Assembly: GCA_903906425.1 (NCBI GenBank)
Contig: CAIVKH010000325.1
Span: 1-64,000, forward strand
Direction: 5' to 3'
Length of the DNA: 64,000 bases
Origin: an uncultured bacterium
GTDB lineage: Bacteria; Verrucomicrobiota; Kiritimatiellia; CAIVKH01
The notes under the pieces are model-generated. The model did not search any database. It saw only the letters and a program-made list of their open reading frames with translations, and was not told the DNA's origin. The position numbers and the translations under genes are program-made. Shown here one piece after another: positions 51,103-60,059 of this stretch. Each line of letters opens with the position of its first letter. The stretch's first letter is position 1.

Positions 51103-51492
51103 ATGATGGACATTGAATTCAATTGCCCTAGGTGCAAAGAACGCATCGTTTCTGACGAAAGCATTATTGGCAGAGAAGCGAATTGCCCTCATTGCAATTC
51201 GGCCATATTCATCAAAGACGTCTCCACGGTTTTGATGGCGGACAGAAAATTGTGCATCTCCTGCAAGGCCGATATCCCGAAGGACAGCATAAATTGTCCC
51301 ACATGCGGAGTATCGCAGTCGGCCAAACAAAAGCCTGCGGAATCGGATCTGAAAAGATGCATGACCTGCGGTGCCCACATCGACAGCGATGCAGTCATTT
51401 GCCCCAAATGCAAAACACGTCAGTCGAAGAAAGCCACGCCAGACGCTTCGCACCCGCCTCCTCGCAGCCATGAGTCCAGCATGGGTTTTTGA
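51103..51492 (+). CDS. Triple zinc-ribbon protein
   Basis: 129 residues. Three treble ribbons are visible: FNCPRCKERIVSDESIIGREANCPHCNSAIFI (about 7-37), LCISCKADIPKDSINCPTCGVSQ (about 50-72) and CMTCGAHIDSDAVICPKCKTRQ (about 86-107). A Ser/Pro/His-rich tail follows. No enzymatic domain is attached, so an adaptor or nucleic-acid/protein binding role is likely. Its first ribbon is the full version of the truncated peptide at 48185-48268, linking this stretch to the element although it lies outside attR. Confidence 0.7.
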   Translation: MMDIEFNCPRCKERIVSDESIIGREANCPHCNSAIFIKDVSTVLMADRKLCISCKADIPKDSINCPTCGVSQSAKQKPAESDLKRCMTCGAHIDSDAVICPKCKTRQSKKATPDASHPPPRSHESSMGF

Positions 51493-51885
51493 GGTCATCT
51501 AGTTCAGGCATTTCTTTACTGAATGACCTTGGCGGCAATGACGGGAGGTGCAACGCAGCCCCAAAACCGATTGGGTGCCCTGAGCGACTCAATATGAGTA
51601 TTTCATCAGGGACATGCCCGTGAAACAAACTACCAGCCCCGCATTGATCTGATGAGGAGCTTGCTCTCAGAAAATTTCCAATGATTGGAAATTCACGCTG
51701 CGCAAAGTTCCAATCATTGGAAAGGATCGGACGGCGCAAGCGCTCATACGACGCAAACCAGATCCAGCATGGCGCAAAAGGCTTCTTTCGTCCAGGGACG
51801 TTCCTGACTAGATTCGGACTTTGCGGGCGAAGAAGATGCCGGCAATTATGGTTTGTCCCGGAAATGAAAGAGTGAACACGATGCC
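51493..51885. other. Intergenic region with a hairpin and repeat locus 15
   Basis: About 390 bp. An imperfect inverted repeat (AGGTCAT at 51492-51498 with ATGACCT at 51533-51539) directly follows the zinc-ribbon gene and may help end its transcript. No coding frame is convincing. The palindromes at 51676-51722 mark the return of core-genome character. Confidence 0.5.
51676..51722. repeat. Phased palindrome locus 15 (two units)
   Basis: Exact units at 51676-51690 (G centre) and 51708-51722 (C centre), 32 bp apart. This is the first locus after a gap of 11.8 kb. Confidence 0.95.
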
Positions 51886-53142
51886 ATGAAGAGACTTTTC
51901 CTGCAACTCATCGCGCTTTGCTGCGCGGCCTGTGCGCGGGCTGGCGAACTTACCGACTGGCCGCGATGGCGCGGGCCGCATGACGATGGTTGTGCTCAGG
52001 CGGGTCTGTATCCGACTTCATGGAGCGCGACATCGAACATCCTTTGGAAAACACCCCTTCCAGGCCGCGGCTGTTCGACTCCGATTGTGTGGAAGCAGCA
52101 TATCTACGTGACCGCGCCCGTGGAGGGCAAAGACGCACTCCTCGCACTTGATGCGGACGGGATGATTTTATGGCAGGCAACGTTCGGCGCGGAAAACCCC
52201 GGCAAACATCGCAACGGATCCGGCGCCAATCCATCACCGGTTACAGATGGCGACGGCGTCTTTGTCTATTTCAAGAGCGGCACGCTGGCCGCTGTGGAAT
52301 TCGACGGCAAGGTTCGCTGGCAAACCAATCTGCAGGAACGCTGGGGGAAGGTCGTTCTTTACTGGGACATTGGTAACTCGCCGGCGCTTACCGAAAAAGA
52401 CGTGGTCATCGCGGTGATGCATGGTGGCGATTCTTACCTCGTTGCCTTCAACCAGCACACCGGAGCGGTCCATTGGAAGGTCGCACGCAACTACAAGACG
52501 CCGCTCGAAGGCGATCATAGTTACACCACGCCGCTCGTCATCCGGCACAATGGCGCCGAGGCGCTGCTCGTCCTCGGCGGCGAGCACCTGACCATCCACG
52601 CCGCCGCGGACGGGAAAGTGCTGTGGTCCTGCGGCGACTTCAATCCCAAGGCCAAAAGCAACTGGCCGCCCGTCGCCTCGCCCGTGCTCGATGGTGACCT
52701 CGCGCTTGTGCCTTATGGCCGCGGCGGGTCTCTTCACGCGATCCGGCTTGCCGGCGAAGGCGACGTGACCGCGACGGGCCGCGCCTGGCAACGGGAGGTG
52801 CCCGCGTCGTTTTGCCCGACGCCTGCCATCGCCGCAGGCCGCCTCTACAGCGTCAGCGACCGCGGTGAAATCATGTGCGTCGCAACCAGGACGGGACAGA
52901 CGGAGTGGAGCGGCAGGCTGCCGGAAAACATGAACCATTATTATTCCTCGCCGCTGCTCGCCGATGGCAAACTCTACTGCGTCCGCGAAGACGGGGCCGT
53001 GTTCGTCGTGCGCGCCGGCGGCACGTTCGAGGTGCTCGCAGAAATTCCGCTTGGCGAGCGCATGATTGCCTCGCCGGTTCCGACCGCCAATCGCCTGCTG
53101 CTGCGAGGAGAAAAGAACCTTCTCTGTGTCGGCGCAAAGTGA
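51886..53142 (+). CDS. Exported PQQ-like beta-propeller protein
   Basis: 418 residues with signal peptide MKRLFLQLIALCCAACARA. The mature protein starts LTDWPRWRGPHDDGCA, typical of PVC-group PQQ-like (pyrrolo-quinoline quinone repeat) proteins, with repeating blades such as PIVWKQHIYVTAPVEGKDALLALDADGMILWQ, PALTEKDVVIAVMHGGDSYLVAFNQHTGAVHWKVA and SPLLADGKLYCVREDGAVFVV. No catalytic Asp/Ca site of true quinoprotein dehydrogenases is evident, so a binding or scaffold role is likely. It begins the plus-strand block after the accessory region. Confidence 0.85.
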   Translation: MKRLFLQLIALCCAACARAGELTDWPRWRGPHDDGCAQAGLYPTSWSATSNILWKTPLPGRGCSTPIVWKQHIYVTAPVEGKDALLALDADGMILWQATFGAENPGKHRNGSGANPSPVTDGDGVFVYFKSGTLAAVEFDGKVRWQTNLQERWGKVVLYWDIGNSPALTEKDVVIAVMHGGDSYLVAFNQHTGAVHWKVARNYKTPLEGDHSYTTPLVIRHNGAEALLVLGGEHLTIHAAADGKVLWSCGDFNPKAKSNWPPVASPVLDGDLALVPYGRGGSLHAIRLAGEGDVTATGRAWQREVPASFCPTPAIAAGRLYSVSDRGEIMCVATRTGQTEWSGRLPENMNHYYSSPLLADGKLYCVREDGAVFVVRAGGTFEVLAEIPLGERMIASPVPTANRLLLRGEKNLLCVGAK

Positions 53143-53258
53143 GCCTTCGCATTCGGGAAATCAGGGCAAGGCAAGTCTGCCGATTTTGAACGGTGGTAAC
53201 TTTTGCTTGTCGCTTCTTTTGTTGCAGGTAGCCTCCACGGAAGAAGGCGGCGGTTTTG

Positions 53259-54677
53259 ATGAATGTTGGTTCACAAAAATTATGGCTGGCGCGTGCTCGT
53301 AGCGTGATGTGGCACATCAACGCGGGCTGGTGGCTGCATTTTTTCCTGCTGCCGGCGCTCGTGATCGCCGCCGGTTGCTCGGCGCTGATCCTCATCGCCC
53401 GCAGCCACGGCTGGGCTTCGCGGCCCTTCGTCATCGCGGCCGCCGCCTTGATCTTTCTCGCCGCGCTGGCGGTGCGACGGGTTGCGCGTAGAAAATTCTT
53501 CCGGCTCGACGACGCTCTCGTCCGCATCGAATCGAACGCGCGGTTGAACAACCGCCTAACGTGTGCCCGCGCGGCCGTCGGCGAGTGGCCGGAATTTGAC
53601 GCGAACGCTGGCGCGGGACTGCGCTGGAATTTTCGCCGCATTCTGATTCCGCTCGCCGCCGCCGCAATTTGCCTCGCCGGTTCCGCGCTCGTTCCGATTC
53701 GTTCTGCCGCCGATGCCGCGTCGCACGAAATTCAGGAACCATCGGCGTGGACGCAAACGCAGCAGTGGATGGACTCGCTCAAGCAGGATGAAGTCGTCCA
53801 GCCGAAAGACCTCGACGCAATCAAGGACCAGCTCGACGCGCTACGGCGGCAGCCGAAAGATCAGTGGTATGGCCACAACAGCCTCGAAGCCGGCGACCAG
53901 CTCCGCGACCAGACGCAGCAGGGTATTCAGGAACTCGACCGTAATCTTGAGCTCGCCGATTCCGCGCTGAGCCAGTTGATGCAGGCCGCCGAAGAACAGG
54001 CCGGCGCGCTTGGAAAAGACGGCAAGGAGCAGAACGGCGCAAACGGAAAATCCGGCGACGGGAAAAATGGCGAAAGCAAAACCGGCAACGGCCTCGACAA
54101 GCAGACGCAGGAGGCGCTGCAGAAACAAATGGAGAAAGTGATCGCCGGACTGAAATCCGGATCGCTCAAGCTCGACCCGAAGACGATGCAGCAGCTTTCG
54201 AAAATTGATCCGTCGAAGCTGAAGATGATCGATCCGAAGCAGCTCAAGGAATGCAAGGCGAAGCTCTCGAAATGCAGCAGCGCGTGCAAAAATTGTACGC
54301 TTGGCAAGGGCGGCAAAGACGCGCAATTCGCCGTCCTTGTCGAAGCGATGGCGCACGGAAATTCGACGTGTAACAAACCCGGCGCGGGCGGTCCCGGCGG
54401 CGGCGGCCCACCGGCGCAGCTCACATTCAGCAAGACCGAGGAAAAAGCGAAGCTCGATGGTCAGGAAGGCGTATCAAGTTCGAGCATGGCGGACGCCGCG
54501 ATCGGCGATACCGTCGGCGTCATCAACTCCGCGCACAAAGTGGATCAATCCGAATTCAAAGGCTTGCAGTCTGGCGGCGCGGCGCAGGCCGGCGGCGCGG
54601 GCGAAGCCGTCTGGAAAACCGAGGTCTTGCCAGAAGAGCAGGCCGCACTGGAGCGATATTTCAGCGAGAAGAAATGA
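53259..54677 (+). CDS. Membrane protein with coiled-coil and Gly/Lys-rich domains
   Basis: 472 residues from ATG at 53259. Two membrane helices near the N-terminus (WWLHFFLLPALVIAAGCSALILIA and FVIAAAALIFLAALAV) and a third (ILIPLAAAAICLAGSALVPI, about 125-145) precede a long charged helical segment (SWTQTQQWMDSLKQDEVVQPKDLDAIKDQLDALRRQ...). A low-complexity GKDGKEQNGANGKSGDGKNGESKTG linker, a cysteine-rich patch (CKAKLSKCSSACKNCTLGKGG) and a Gly-rich stretch follow. Not recognised as a named family. It lies immediately upstream of the MoxR gene, where comparable membrane proteins occur in MoxR/BatA loci. Confidence 0.7.
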   Translation: MNVGSQKLWLARARSVMWHINAGWWLHFFLLPALVIAAGCSALILIARSHGWASRPFVIAAAALIFLAALAVRRVARRKFFRLDDALVRIESNARLNNRLTCARAAVGEWPEFDANAGAGLRWNFRRILIPLAAAAICLAGSALVPIRSAADAASHEIQEPSAWTQTQQWMDSLKQDEVVQPKDLDAIKDQLDALRRQPKDQWYGHNSLEAGDQLRDQTQQGIQELDRNLELADSALSQLMQAAEEQAGALGKDGKEQNGANGKSGDGKNGESKTGNGLDKQTQEALQKQMEKVIAGLKSGSLKLDPKTMQQLSKIDPSKLKMIDPKQLKECKAKLSKCSSACKNCTLGKGGKDAQFAVLVEAMAHGNSTCNKPGAGGPGGGGPPAQLTFSKTEEKAKLDGQEGVSSSSMADAAIGDTVGVINSAHKVDQSEFKGLQSGGAAQAGGAGEAVWKTEVLPEEQAALERYFSEKK

Positions 54678-54686
54678 CCGGAAACC

Positions 54687-55709
54687 GTGGATCAAACGAT
54701 GCAAAACTTACCGAGTGAAAACGAAATTGCCGCCGCCGGACAAAAACTGAAGCTGCTGCGCGACGCGCTGAACAACGTGCTCTTCGGGCAGGAGGAATTG
54801 ATTGATCAGGTGATCACCGGATTGCTCGCGCGCGGGCATATTTTGCTCGAAGGGTTGCCGGGCCTCGGCAAAACGGAACTGGTGAAGGCGCTCGGCAAGG
54901 CGCTGCTGCTCGAAGCGCGGCGAATTCAATTCACGCCGGATTTGCTGCCGGGCGACATCACCGGAAATCCGATGTTGCAGGAAGTCGATGGCAAGCGCGT
55001 TTTCGTTTTTCAAAAAGGCCCGCTGTTCGCGAACCTCGTTTTGGCCGACGAAATCAACCGCGCGTCGCCGAAGACGCAATCAGCGATGCTCGAAGCGATG
55101 CAGGAGCGGCGCGTGTCGGCGATGGGCGAAGGCCACATGCTGCCCGATCCGTTTTTCGTGCTCGCGACGCAAAATCCGATTGAACTCGAAGGCACGTATC
55201 CGCTGCCCGAGGCGCAGCTCGACCGTTTTCTTTTCAAGCTGAACGTTCAGCCGGGCGGCGTCGCGGTTCTGGAACGTATCGTGAAAAATCGCCGCATCGG
55301 CATCGAGCCGGACGTTCCGCGCGTGTGGTCGCGCGAGGAACTCGTCGGCGTGATTGATCTCGCGGCGCGAATTTACATGCCCGACGTGGTCGCCAACTAC
55401 ATCGCGCGCCTCGTCGCCGCGACGCATCCGGGCCAGTCGAACGCGGCCAAGCTCGTGAAATACGGCGCGAGTCCGCGCGCGGCCATCGGCCTCGCCGCCG
55501 CCGCGAAGGCGCGCGCGCTTTTGAACGCGCGGATGAACGCGAGCTTCGAGGATGTTCAGTCCGCTGCGGTTCCGGTTCTGCAACACCGCATCGTGCTCGA
55601 CTACCAGGCGCGCCTCGAAGGCCAGACCGGCGCGCTCGTCGTCGCCGCGCTCGTCGCCGAAATTCCGATGCAGAATCGGGAATTGCCCGCGACAGTGGAG
55701 ACGCGATGA
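54687..55709 (+). CDS. MoxR-family AAA+ ATPase
   Basis: 340 residues from GTG (an ATG lies 4 codons further in). Walker A GLPGLGKTELVKALG, Walker B LVLADEINRASPKTQSAMLEAMQERRVS, sensor 1 VLATQNPIELEGTYPLPEAQLDRFLFK, and sensor 2 region YGASPRAAIGLAAAAKARALL. MoxR ATPases act as chaperones that mature enzyme complexes or VWA-domain proteins. A DUF58 protein and a BatA-type VWA protein lie downstream in the same block, the classic partners. Its stop overlaps the next start (ATGA). Confidence 0.95.
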   Translation: MDQTMQNLPSENEIAAAGQKLKLLRDALNNVLFGQEELIDQVITGLLARGHILLEGLPGLGKTELVKALGKALLLEARRIQFTPDLLPGDITGNPMLQEVDGKRVFVFQKGPLFANLVLADEINRASPKTQSAMLEAMQERRVSAMGEGHMLPDPFFVLATQNPIELEGTYPLPEAQLDRFLFKLNVQPGGVAVLERIVKNRRIGIEPDVPRVWSREELVGVIDLAARIYMPDVVANYIARLVAATHPGQSNAAKLVKYGASPRAAIGLAAAAKARALLNARMNASFEDVQSAAVPVLQHRIVLDYQARLEGQTGALVVAALVAEIPMQNRELPATVETR

Positions 55710-57508
55710 ATTTCCAATCATTGGAAATTTGCGGGCGCGTGATTTCCAATCATTGGAAACAATCGCAAATTTTACTCATCATCGCGATGGCCGCGCTCGC
55801 TTCCGCGAATGCGTCCGCCGCCGGCCTCCACACGCCGGTCAACAACATCGATCCTCGCAGCGGAATTTCGATCTATGTGGATTCGCCGTTCGACAAGCTT
55901 CCACTGTGCGGGTTCGCGCCGGTTCGGCTCGTCGTGCGGAACGACTCGGCGAAGCGCCACTCGTGGGATTTTGTGTTCATCAGTTCGTCCATGTACGACC
56001 AGCGGCAGACGTTCCGGTCGGGCACGACGGTGGATGTTGATGCGAAGGCGGAACGAATCGTTGAGGTGATGGTGCCGCTGATTCCCTCGCCGACCGGCTA
56101 CGCATATCCGCAACTCACGACGCACGTGTCGGGCTACGGCTGCGAAGGAAACTCGATGGCGATGTGGTCCGCCGGCGGCTACGCGGCGGCCGCATCGACC
56201 GAGGCGACATTCGCGATGTCCGATTCGCTGGCTCTGACAACGTGGAGTTTGCTCGAAACAAAATTGCGCGGCGGCAGTTCGTCGGCCGGCGCAGCGCCGG
56301 CCGGCCGGGACATTCCCGGCTTTCGCTTCGATGCTGCCGCCGCTCCCGGCGATTATCGCGGCTGGCTCGGCTGCGATTCCGTCTGGCTCAGCGAGGATGA
56401 CTGGCAGAGCTTCGACACGATCAAGCGGCAGGCGCTGCTCGACTGGACCAAACTTGGAGGCCGTCTGCACGTCTGCCACAGCGGCGCCGCGCCATCTGCG
56501 CTCGCAGATCTCTCCACCGGCGATGAGACCTTGGGCCTCGGAGTGGTCCTCCGCACGTCGCACGCCAACGCATCGCGACTCGCGGATGAAATCGTGCGGA
56601 CGATCCGCAAGGAGCAAAGCCTGCTGCGCACGATCAACAACGGCTTCACGTCAACTTGGCCGCTGCGAAAAGGCGTGCCGGAAATCGTCGTCCACTCGAC
56701 GCTCATTTTGCTTTTCGTTTTCGGATTCGCCGTGCTGATCGGCCCGGTGAATTTGTTCGCCCTCGCAAAAAAGAAAATGCACATGCACCTTTTTTGGACG
56801 ACGCCTGCGCTCTCGATCATCGCCAGCGTCGTGCTGGGTCTCGTCATCATTTTACAGGACGGTTTCGGCGGCCGCGGCAACCGCTTCACCGCCGTCTATC
56901 TCGATCACGTCGCTCACAAATCGTTCGTCGCGCAGGAACAGATCAGCCGCACCGGCGTCCTGCTTTCGCGCACGATTCCGCTGCACGAGCCGTGCTTCAT
57001 CACCGCCGTCAATACGGACGCCGGTTTCATGCATCGCTCGCGCAGCTACGAGCTTGTCGGCGGCACGCTCTCCGGCGACTGGTTCTCGAGCCGCACCGTC
57101 CAGGGCCAGCTTCTCTACGCCGCGCAATCTAGCCGCGCCCGCGTCGAAATCGGCACCGCCGCCGGCGCGCCCGCAGTCATCTCCGGCATTGGAGCGACCC
57201 TCGCAGAAATTTATTACCGCGACGAGAAGGGGAAAATCTGGCGCGCGGAAAATCTCAAGCAGGGCGAGCGAGTGCAGATGAAATCCGCAGCCGAAAGCCA
57301 GTTCAAAGAATGGTGGCGGCATCAAACCGGGACCGCCGACGCCGTTCTGGCCGCGCGCCTCAACGCCCAGCCCGACCAAGACAACTTCTTCTTCGCGACC
57401 GCCACCGGCAACACCGAGCAGATCATCCCGACGCTTCCTGCGATCAAATGGAAGCAGGACGCGCTCCTCTATTTCGGCCCCGTCGCGGCCATCGGGGGCG
57501 GAAAATGA
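55706..57508 (+). CDS. Large membrane protein of the MoxR locus, N-terminus encoded by the repeat
   Basis: 600 residues. The ATG at 55706 overlaps the MoxR stop by 4 bp. The first 17 or so residues (MNFQSLEICGRVISNHW) are exactly the translated repeat pair. Then comes a signal-like helix QSQILLIIAMAALASANASA. The exported part (about 40-330) has a GATase-1-like region (DWQSFDTIKRQALLDWTKLGGRLHVCHSG). Membrane helices follow near 335-355 (LILLFVFGFAVLIGPVNLFAL) and 368-390 (LFWTTPALSIIASVVLGLVIIL), then an extracytoplasmic C-terminal domain. Similar proteins occur in MoxR/DUF58 and ABC-2 loci. Their role is unknown. Confidence 0.78.
   Translation: MNFQSLEICGRVISNHWKQSQILLIIAMAALASANASAAGLHTPVNNIDPRSGISIYVDSPFDKLPLCGFAPVRLVVRNDSAKRHSWDFVFISSSMYDQRQTFRSGTTVDVDAKAERIVEVMVPLIPSPTGYAYPQLTTHVSGYGCEGNSMAMWSAGGYAAAASTEATFAMSDSLALTTWSLLETKLRGGSSSAGAAPAGRDIPGFRFDAAAAPGDYRGWLGCDSVWLSEDDWQSFDTIKRQALLDWTKLGGRLHVCHSGAAPSALADLSTGDETLGLGVVLRTSHANASRLADEIVRTIRKEQSLLRTINNGFTSTWPLRKGVPEIVVHSTLILLFVFGFAVLIGPVNLFALAKKKMHMHLFWTTPALSIIASVVLGLVIILQDGFGGRGNRFTAVYLDHVAHKSFVAQEQISRTGVLLSRTIPLHEPCFITAVNTDAGFMHRSRSYELVGGTLSGDWFSSRTVQGQLLYAAQSSRARVEIGTAAGAPAVISGIGATLAEIYYRDEKGKIWRAENLKQGERVQMKSAAESQFKEWWRHQTGTADAVLAARLNAQPDQDNFFFATATGNTEQIIPTLPAIKWKQDALLYFGPVAAIGGGK
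55712..55758. repeat. Phased palindrome locus 16 (two units) at the 5' end of a CDS
   Basis: Exact units at 55712-55726 and 55744-55758, both with a C centre. The first begins 6 bp after the start of the ATG of the 600-residue protein. Confidence 0.95.
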
Positions 57509-57519
57509 ATTCCGAACTT

Positions 57520-57566
57520 TTCCAATCATTGGAAATTCCGGCCGCGCAAACTTCCAATCATTGGAA
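57520..57566. repeat. Phased palindrome locus 17 (two units)
   Basis: Exact units at 57520-57534 and 57552-57566, both with a C centre, in the gap before the ABC ATPase gene. Confidence 0.95.
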
Positions 57567-57587
57567 CCCAGGTTTCAGGTCTTCGCC

Positions 57588-58595
57588 ATGAGTGACGCAC
57601 TCGTCCAGGTTCGCAATTTGTTTCGCAGTTTCGGCGACGTGCGCGCGGTACAGGGGCTTTCGTTTGAAATTCCGCGAGGGCAGGTTTGCGGCTTTATCGG
57701 CGCGAACGGCGCGGGCAAAACTACGACGATGCGGATGATGGTCACGCTCGATCTGCCGGACGCGGGTGAAATATTCATCGACGGGAATGATGTCGTGCAG
57801 CAGCCGATGGAAGTCCGTAAACGCATCGGATGGATGCCCGATTCGTACGGCGCGTATGACTACATGACCGTTTTCGAATATCTCGATTTCTATGCGCGGG
57901 CCTTCGGCTACAAGGGCGCGTCACGCCGCGACCGCGTGAAGGAAGTGATGGATTTCACCGACCTCACGGAACTCGCCGAGCGCCCGATGAACAAGCTTTC
58001 GAAGGGCATGGGCCAGCGGCTTTGCCTCGGCCGCACGCTGCTGCACGATCCCGACGTGCTCATCCTCGACGAACCCGCCGCCGGCCTCGATCCGAAGGCG
58101 CGCGTCGAATTCAAACACCTCGTGCGGTTGCTCGCGGAGCAGGGCAAGACGATGTTCATCAGCTCGCATATTCTCAGCGAGCTTGAGGAAATGTGCGATT
58201 CGCTGCTCTTCATTGATCAGGGCAAACTCGTCCATCACGGTTCCGCTGAACATTTGAAACGTAGCAACGGAAGCACCGCCGTTGTCGTAGTTGAATCCGC
58301 CAGCGATCCCGCGGCCGTCGTGCGCTGGGTCGAGATGAATCCCGGCGTCGAACTCATCGAGGCGACCAAGCGCGGTGCACGGATAAAACTTGAGGAAGGC
58401 ACGGACGAGCAGATCGCGTGGATTTTGAAGAAGCTGATCACCGACGGAATTTCCGTAACCGAATTCCGCCGCGAACAACTCAAACTCGAAGACGCATTCG
58501 TCAATATGCTGAAGAACGGAAGCGCTGCGAGAATCGCCGCGCAACCGCCGCCGCTGCCGCCAGACGCAATTTCGAAAATCGGGTCTGACACCTGA
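57588..58595 (+). CDS. ABC-2 type transporter ATP-binding protein
   Basis: 335 residues. Walker A GFIGANGAGKTTTMRMMVTLDLPDAGEIFIDG, Q-loop equivalent RIGWMPDSYGAYDYMTVFEYLDFYARAFGY, signature LSKGMGQRLCLGRTLLHDPDVLILDEPAAGLDPKARVEF, and the switch His in FISSHILSELEEMCD. The C-terminal 100 residues form the usual extension of ABC-2 ATPases. The cargo is unknown. The two permease genes that follow are the partners. ATG at 57588 chosen, as an upstream in-frame start would sit in the repeat. Confidence 0.95.
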   Translation: MSDALVQVRNLFRSFGDVRAVQGLSFEIPRGQVCGFIGANGAGKTTTMRMMVTLDLPDAGEIFIDGNDVVQQPMEVRKRIGWMPDSYGAYDYMTVFEYLDFYARAFGYKGASRRDRVKEVMDFTDLTELAERPMNKLSKGMGQRLCLGRTLLHDPDVLILDEPAAGLDPKARVEFKHLVRLLAEQGKTMFISSHILSELEEMCDSLLFIDQGKLVHHGSAEHLKRSNGSTAVVVVESASDPAAVVRWVEMNPGVELIEATKRGARIKLEEGTDEQIAWILKKLITDGISVTEFRREQLKLEDAFVNMLKNGSAARIAAQPPPLPPDAISKIGSDT

Positions 58596-58603
58596 AACAT
58601 GAA

Positions 58604-60001
58604 ATGAACCTCGCTCTCACATCCGACCTCCTCAGCCCGATGCTCGTCAAAGAGCTTCGGCAAGGCATCAAGTCGAAGGGCTTCATGTTTGCCTTTCTGC
58701 TGATGCAAGGCCTGATGGTTTTTTGCGTGCTGATGTATCTCACCGCGGTCGTCAGCGAACATGACGCGTCATCATTCAACACGCTTTTCTGGTTCTGCCT
58801 CGGCGCGACGCTCATCGTCATCACGCCGCTGCGCGCGATGGGCGCGCTGAACCAGGAAATCAAAAGTAACACGATCGAACTGATTTTCTTAACGCGGCTC
58901 GGCGCGTGGCGGATCGTCGCCGGCAAATGGCTCGCGCTTTTCTGGCAGGCTTTGCTGCTCACCAGTGGCGCCCTGCCGTATTTGATTTTCCGCTACTATT
59001 TCGGCGGCGTGAACATCGCCGACGACTTGCTGGTTCTTTTTTACATGCTCCTTGGCTCCGCCGTCCTGACCGCCGTCGGCGTCTGCCTGTCGGCCTTTTC
59101 GCTATGGCTGCGCGCCTTCGTCGTCGTCGGCGTGATCATTCTTTCGGTCAGCCTTATTGCGATGTCCGTCCGTTCCAGCCTCGGCGGGCCGTTCGCCGGG
59201 ACACCGCCCATGGATCTCTTCTGGGCGTCCGTTCTCGCCCTGATCCGCGCCGTGCTCATCGTGCTGCTCGCCATCGCATGGGGCGCGAGCCGCATCGCGC
59301 CGCCCGCGGAAAATTTCGCAATCTGGAAACGCCTTCTCTCTGTGGCAATCATCGCGCTGCTGGCCGTCACACACATTATGGATGAAACCATGCTTCTGCT
59401 ATCCGGCCTCGTCATCGTGATTCCGATGTGCTCCGACGCACTTGGCGAACTGCCGCGATTCATCCCGTCAATTTATATTCCGTTCGCCCGCCGCGGCTTT
59501 TTCGGCAGACTCGCCGGCGCCCTGCTTTATCCAGGTTGGCCGGCTGGGGTTTTCTTCACGCTCATCCTCTGTGGAATTTTCAGCCTCATCGCGTTCACGG
59601 GCAGGATCGCGCTGAACGATCACAAAATCGCGATGTTCGCCGCGCTGCCCGGCGCGCTGCTGTTCCCTCTCGCGCTCGTCCTGACATTCAAACCGCGCAC
59701 GGAAAAAGTCATGAAGGGCTACCTCGCTTTTCAAATCGCATTCATCGTCCTCACCATTGTCGGCGGCATTCTTCACGACGAATTCAGCAGCATCTCGCTC
59801 ATCCCGCTCACCTTCTTTCCGCCGTGCGCATTCATCCTGAACCTCGTCGAGCAACGCGAAGCCGCCGACTGGATCGCGCTCACCGCGTGCGTCAGCGTAT
59901 TGAGCCTGAGCCTGCTGCTGATCCGCATGAGGCCGGTCTTCGCCAAAATCCGCGAACTCGAACGCGCCGCGGCCGGACCGCCGCAGCAAAAGTTCCAATG
60001 A
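58604..60001 (+). CDS. ABC-2 type permease, first copy
   Basis: 465 residues, about ten to twelve hydrophobic segments. The N-terminal LLSPMLVKELRQGIKSKGFMFAFLLMQGLMVFCVLMYL and IKSNTIELIFLTRLGAWRIVAGKWLALFWQALLLTSGALPYLIFRYYFGGVNIADDLL match ABC-2 permeases of PVC bacteria. It starts 8 bp after the ATPase gene. The stop codon TGA is the centre of the first palindrome of locus 18, so the gene end (QQKFQ) is formed by the repeat. Confidence 0.88.
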   Translation: MNLALTSDLLSPMLVKELRQGIKSKGFMFAFLLMQGLMVFCVLMYLTAVVSEHDASSFNTLFWFCLGATLIVITPLRAMGALNQEIKSNTIELIFLTRLGAWRIVAGKWLALFWQALLLTSGALPYLIFRYYFGGVNIADDLLVLFYMLLGSAVLTAVGVCLSAFSLWLRAFVVVGVIILSVSLIAMSVRSSLGGPFAGTPPMDLFWASVLALIRAVLIVLLAIAWGASRIAPPAENFAIWKRLLSVAIIALLAVTHIMDETMLLLSGLVIVIPMCSDALGELPRFIPSIYIPFARRGFFGRLAGALLYPGWPAGVFFTLILCGIFSLIAFTGRIALNDHKIAMFAALPGALLFPLALVLTFKPRTEKVMKGYLAFQIAFIVLTIVGGILHDEFSSISLIPLTFFPPCAFILNLVEQREAADWIALTACVSVLSLSLLLIRMRPVFAKIRELERAAAGPPQQKFQ

Positions 60002-60039
60002 TTGGAAATTTCTCGCCCTGCAACTTCCAATCATTGGAA
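59993..60039. repeat. Phased palindrome locus 18 (two units)
   Basis: Exact units at 59993-60007 (G centre, provides the stop of the first permease) and 60025-60039 (C centre), 32 bp apart, just upstream of the second permease. Confidence 0.95.
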
Positions 60040-60059
60040 AACACTAAAATATCTTCCCG

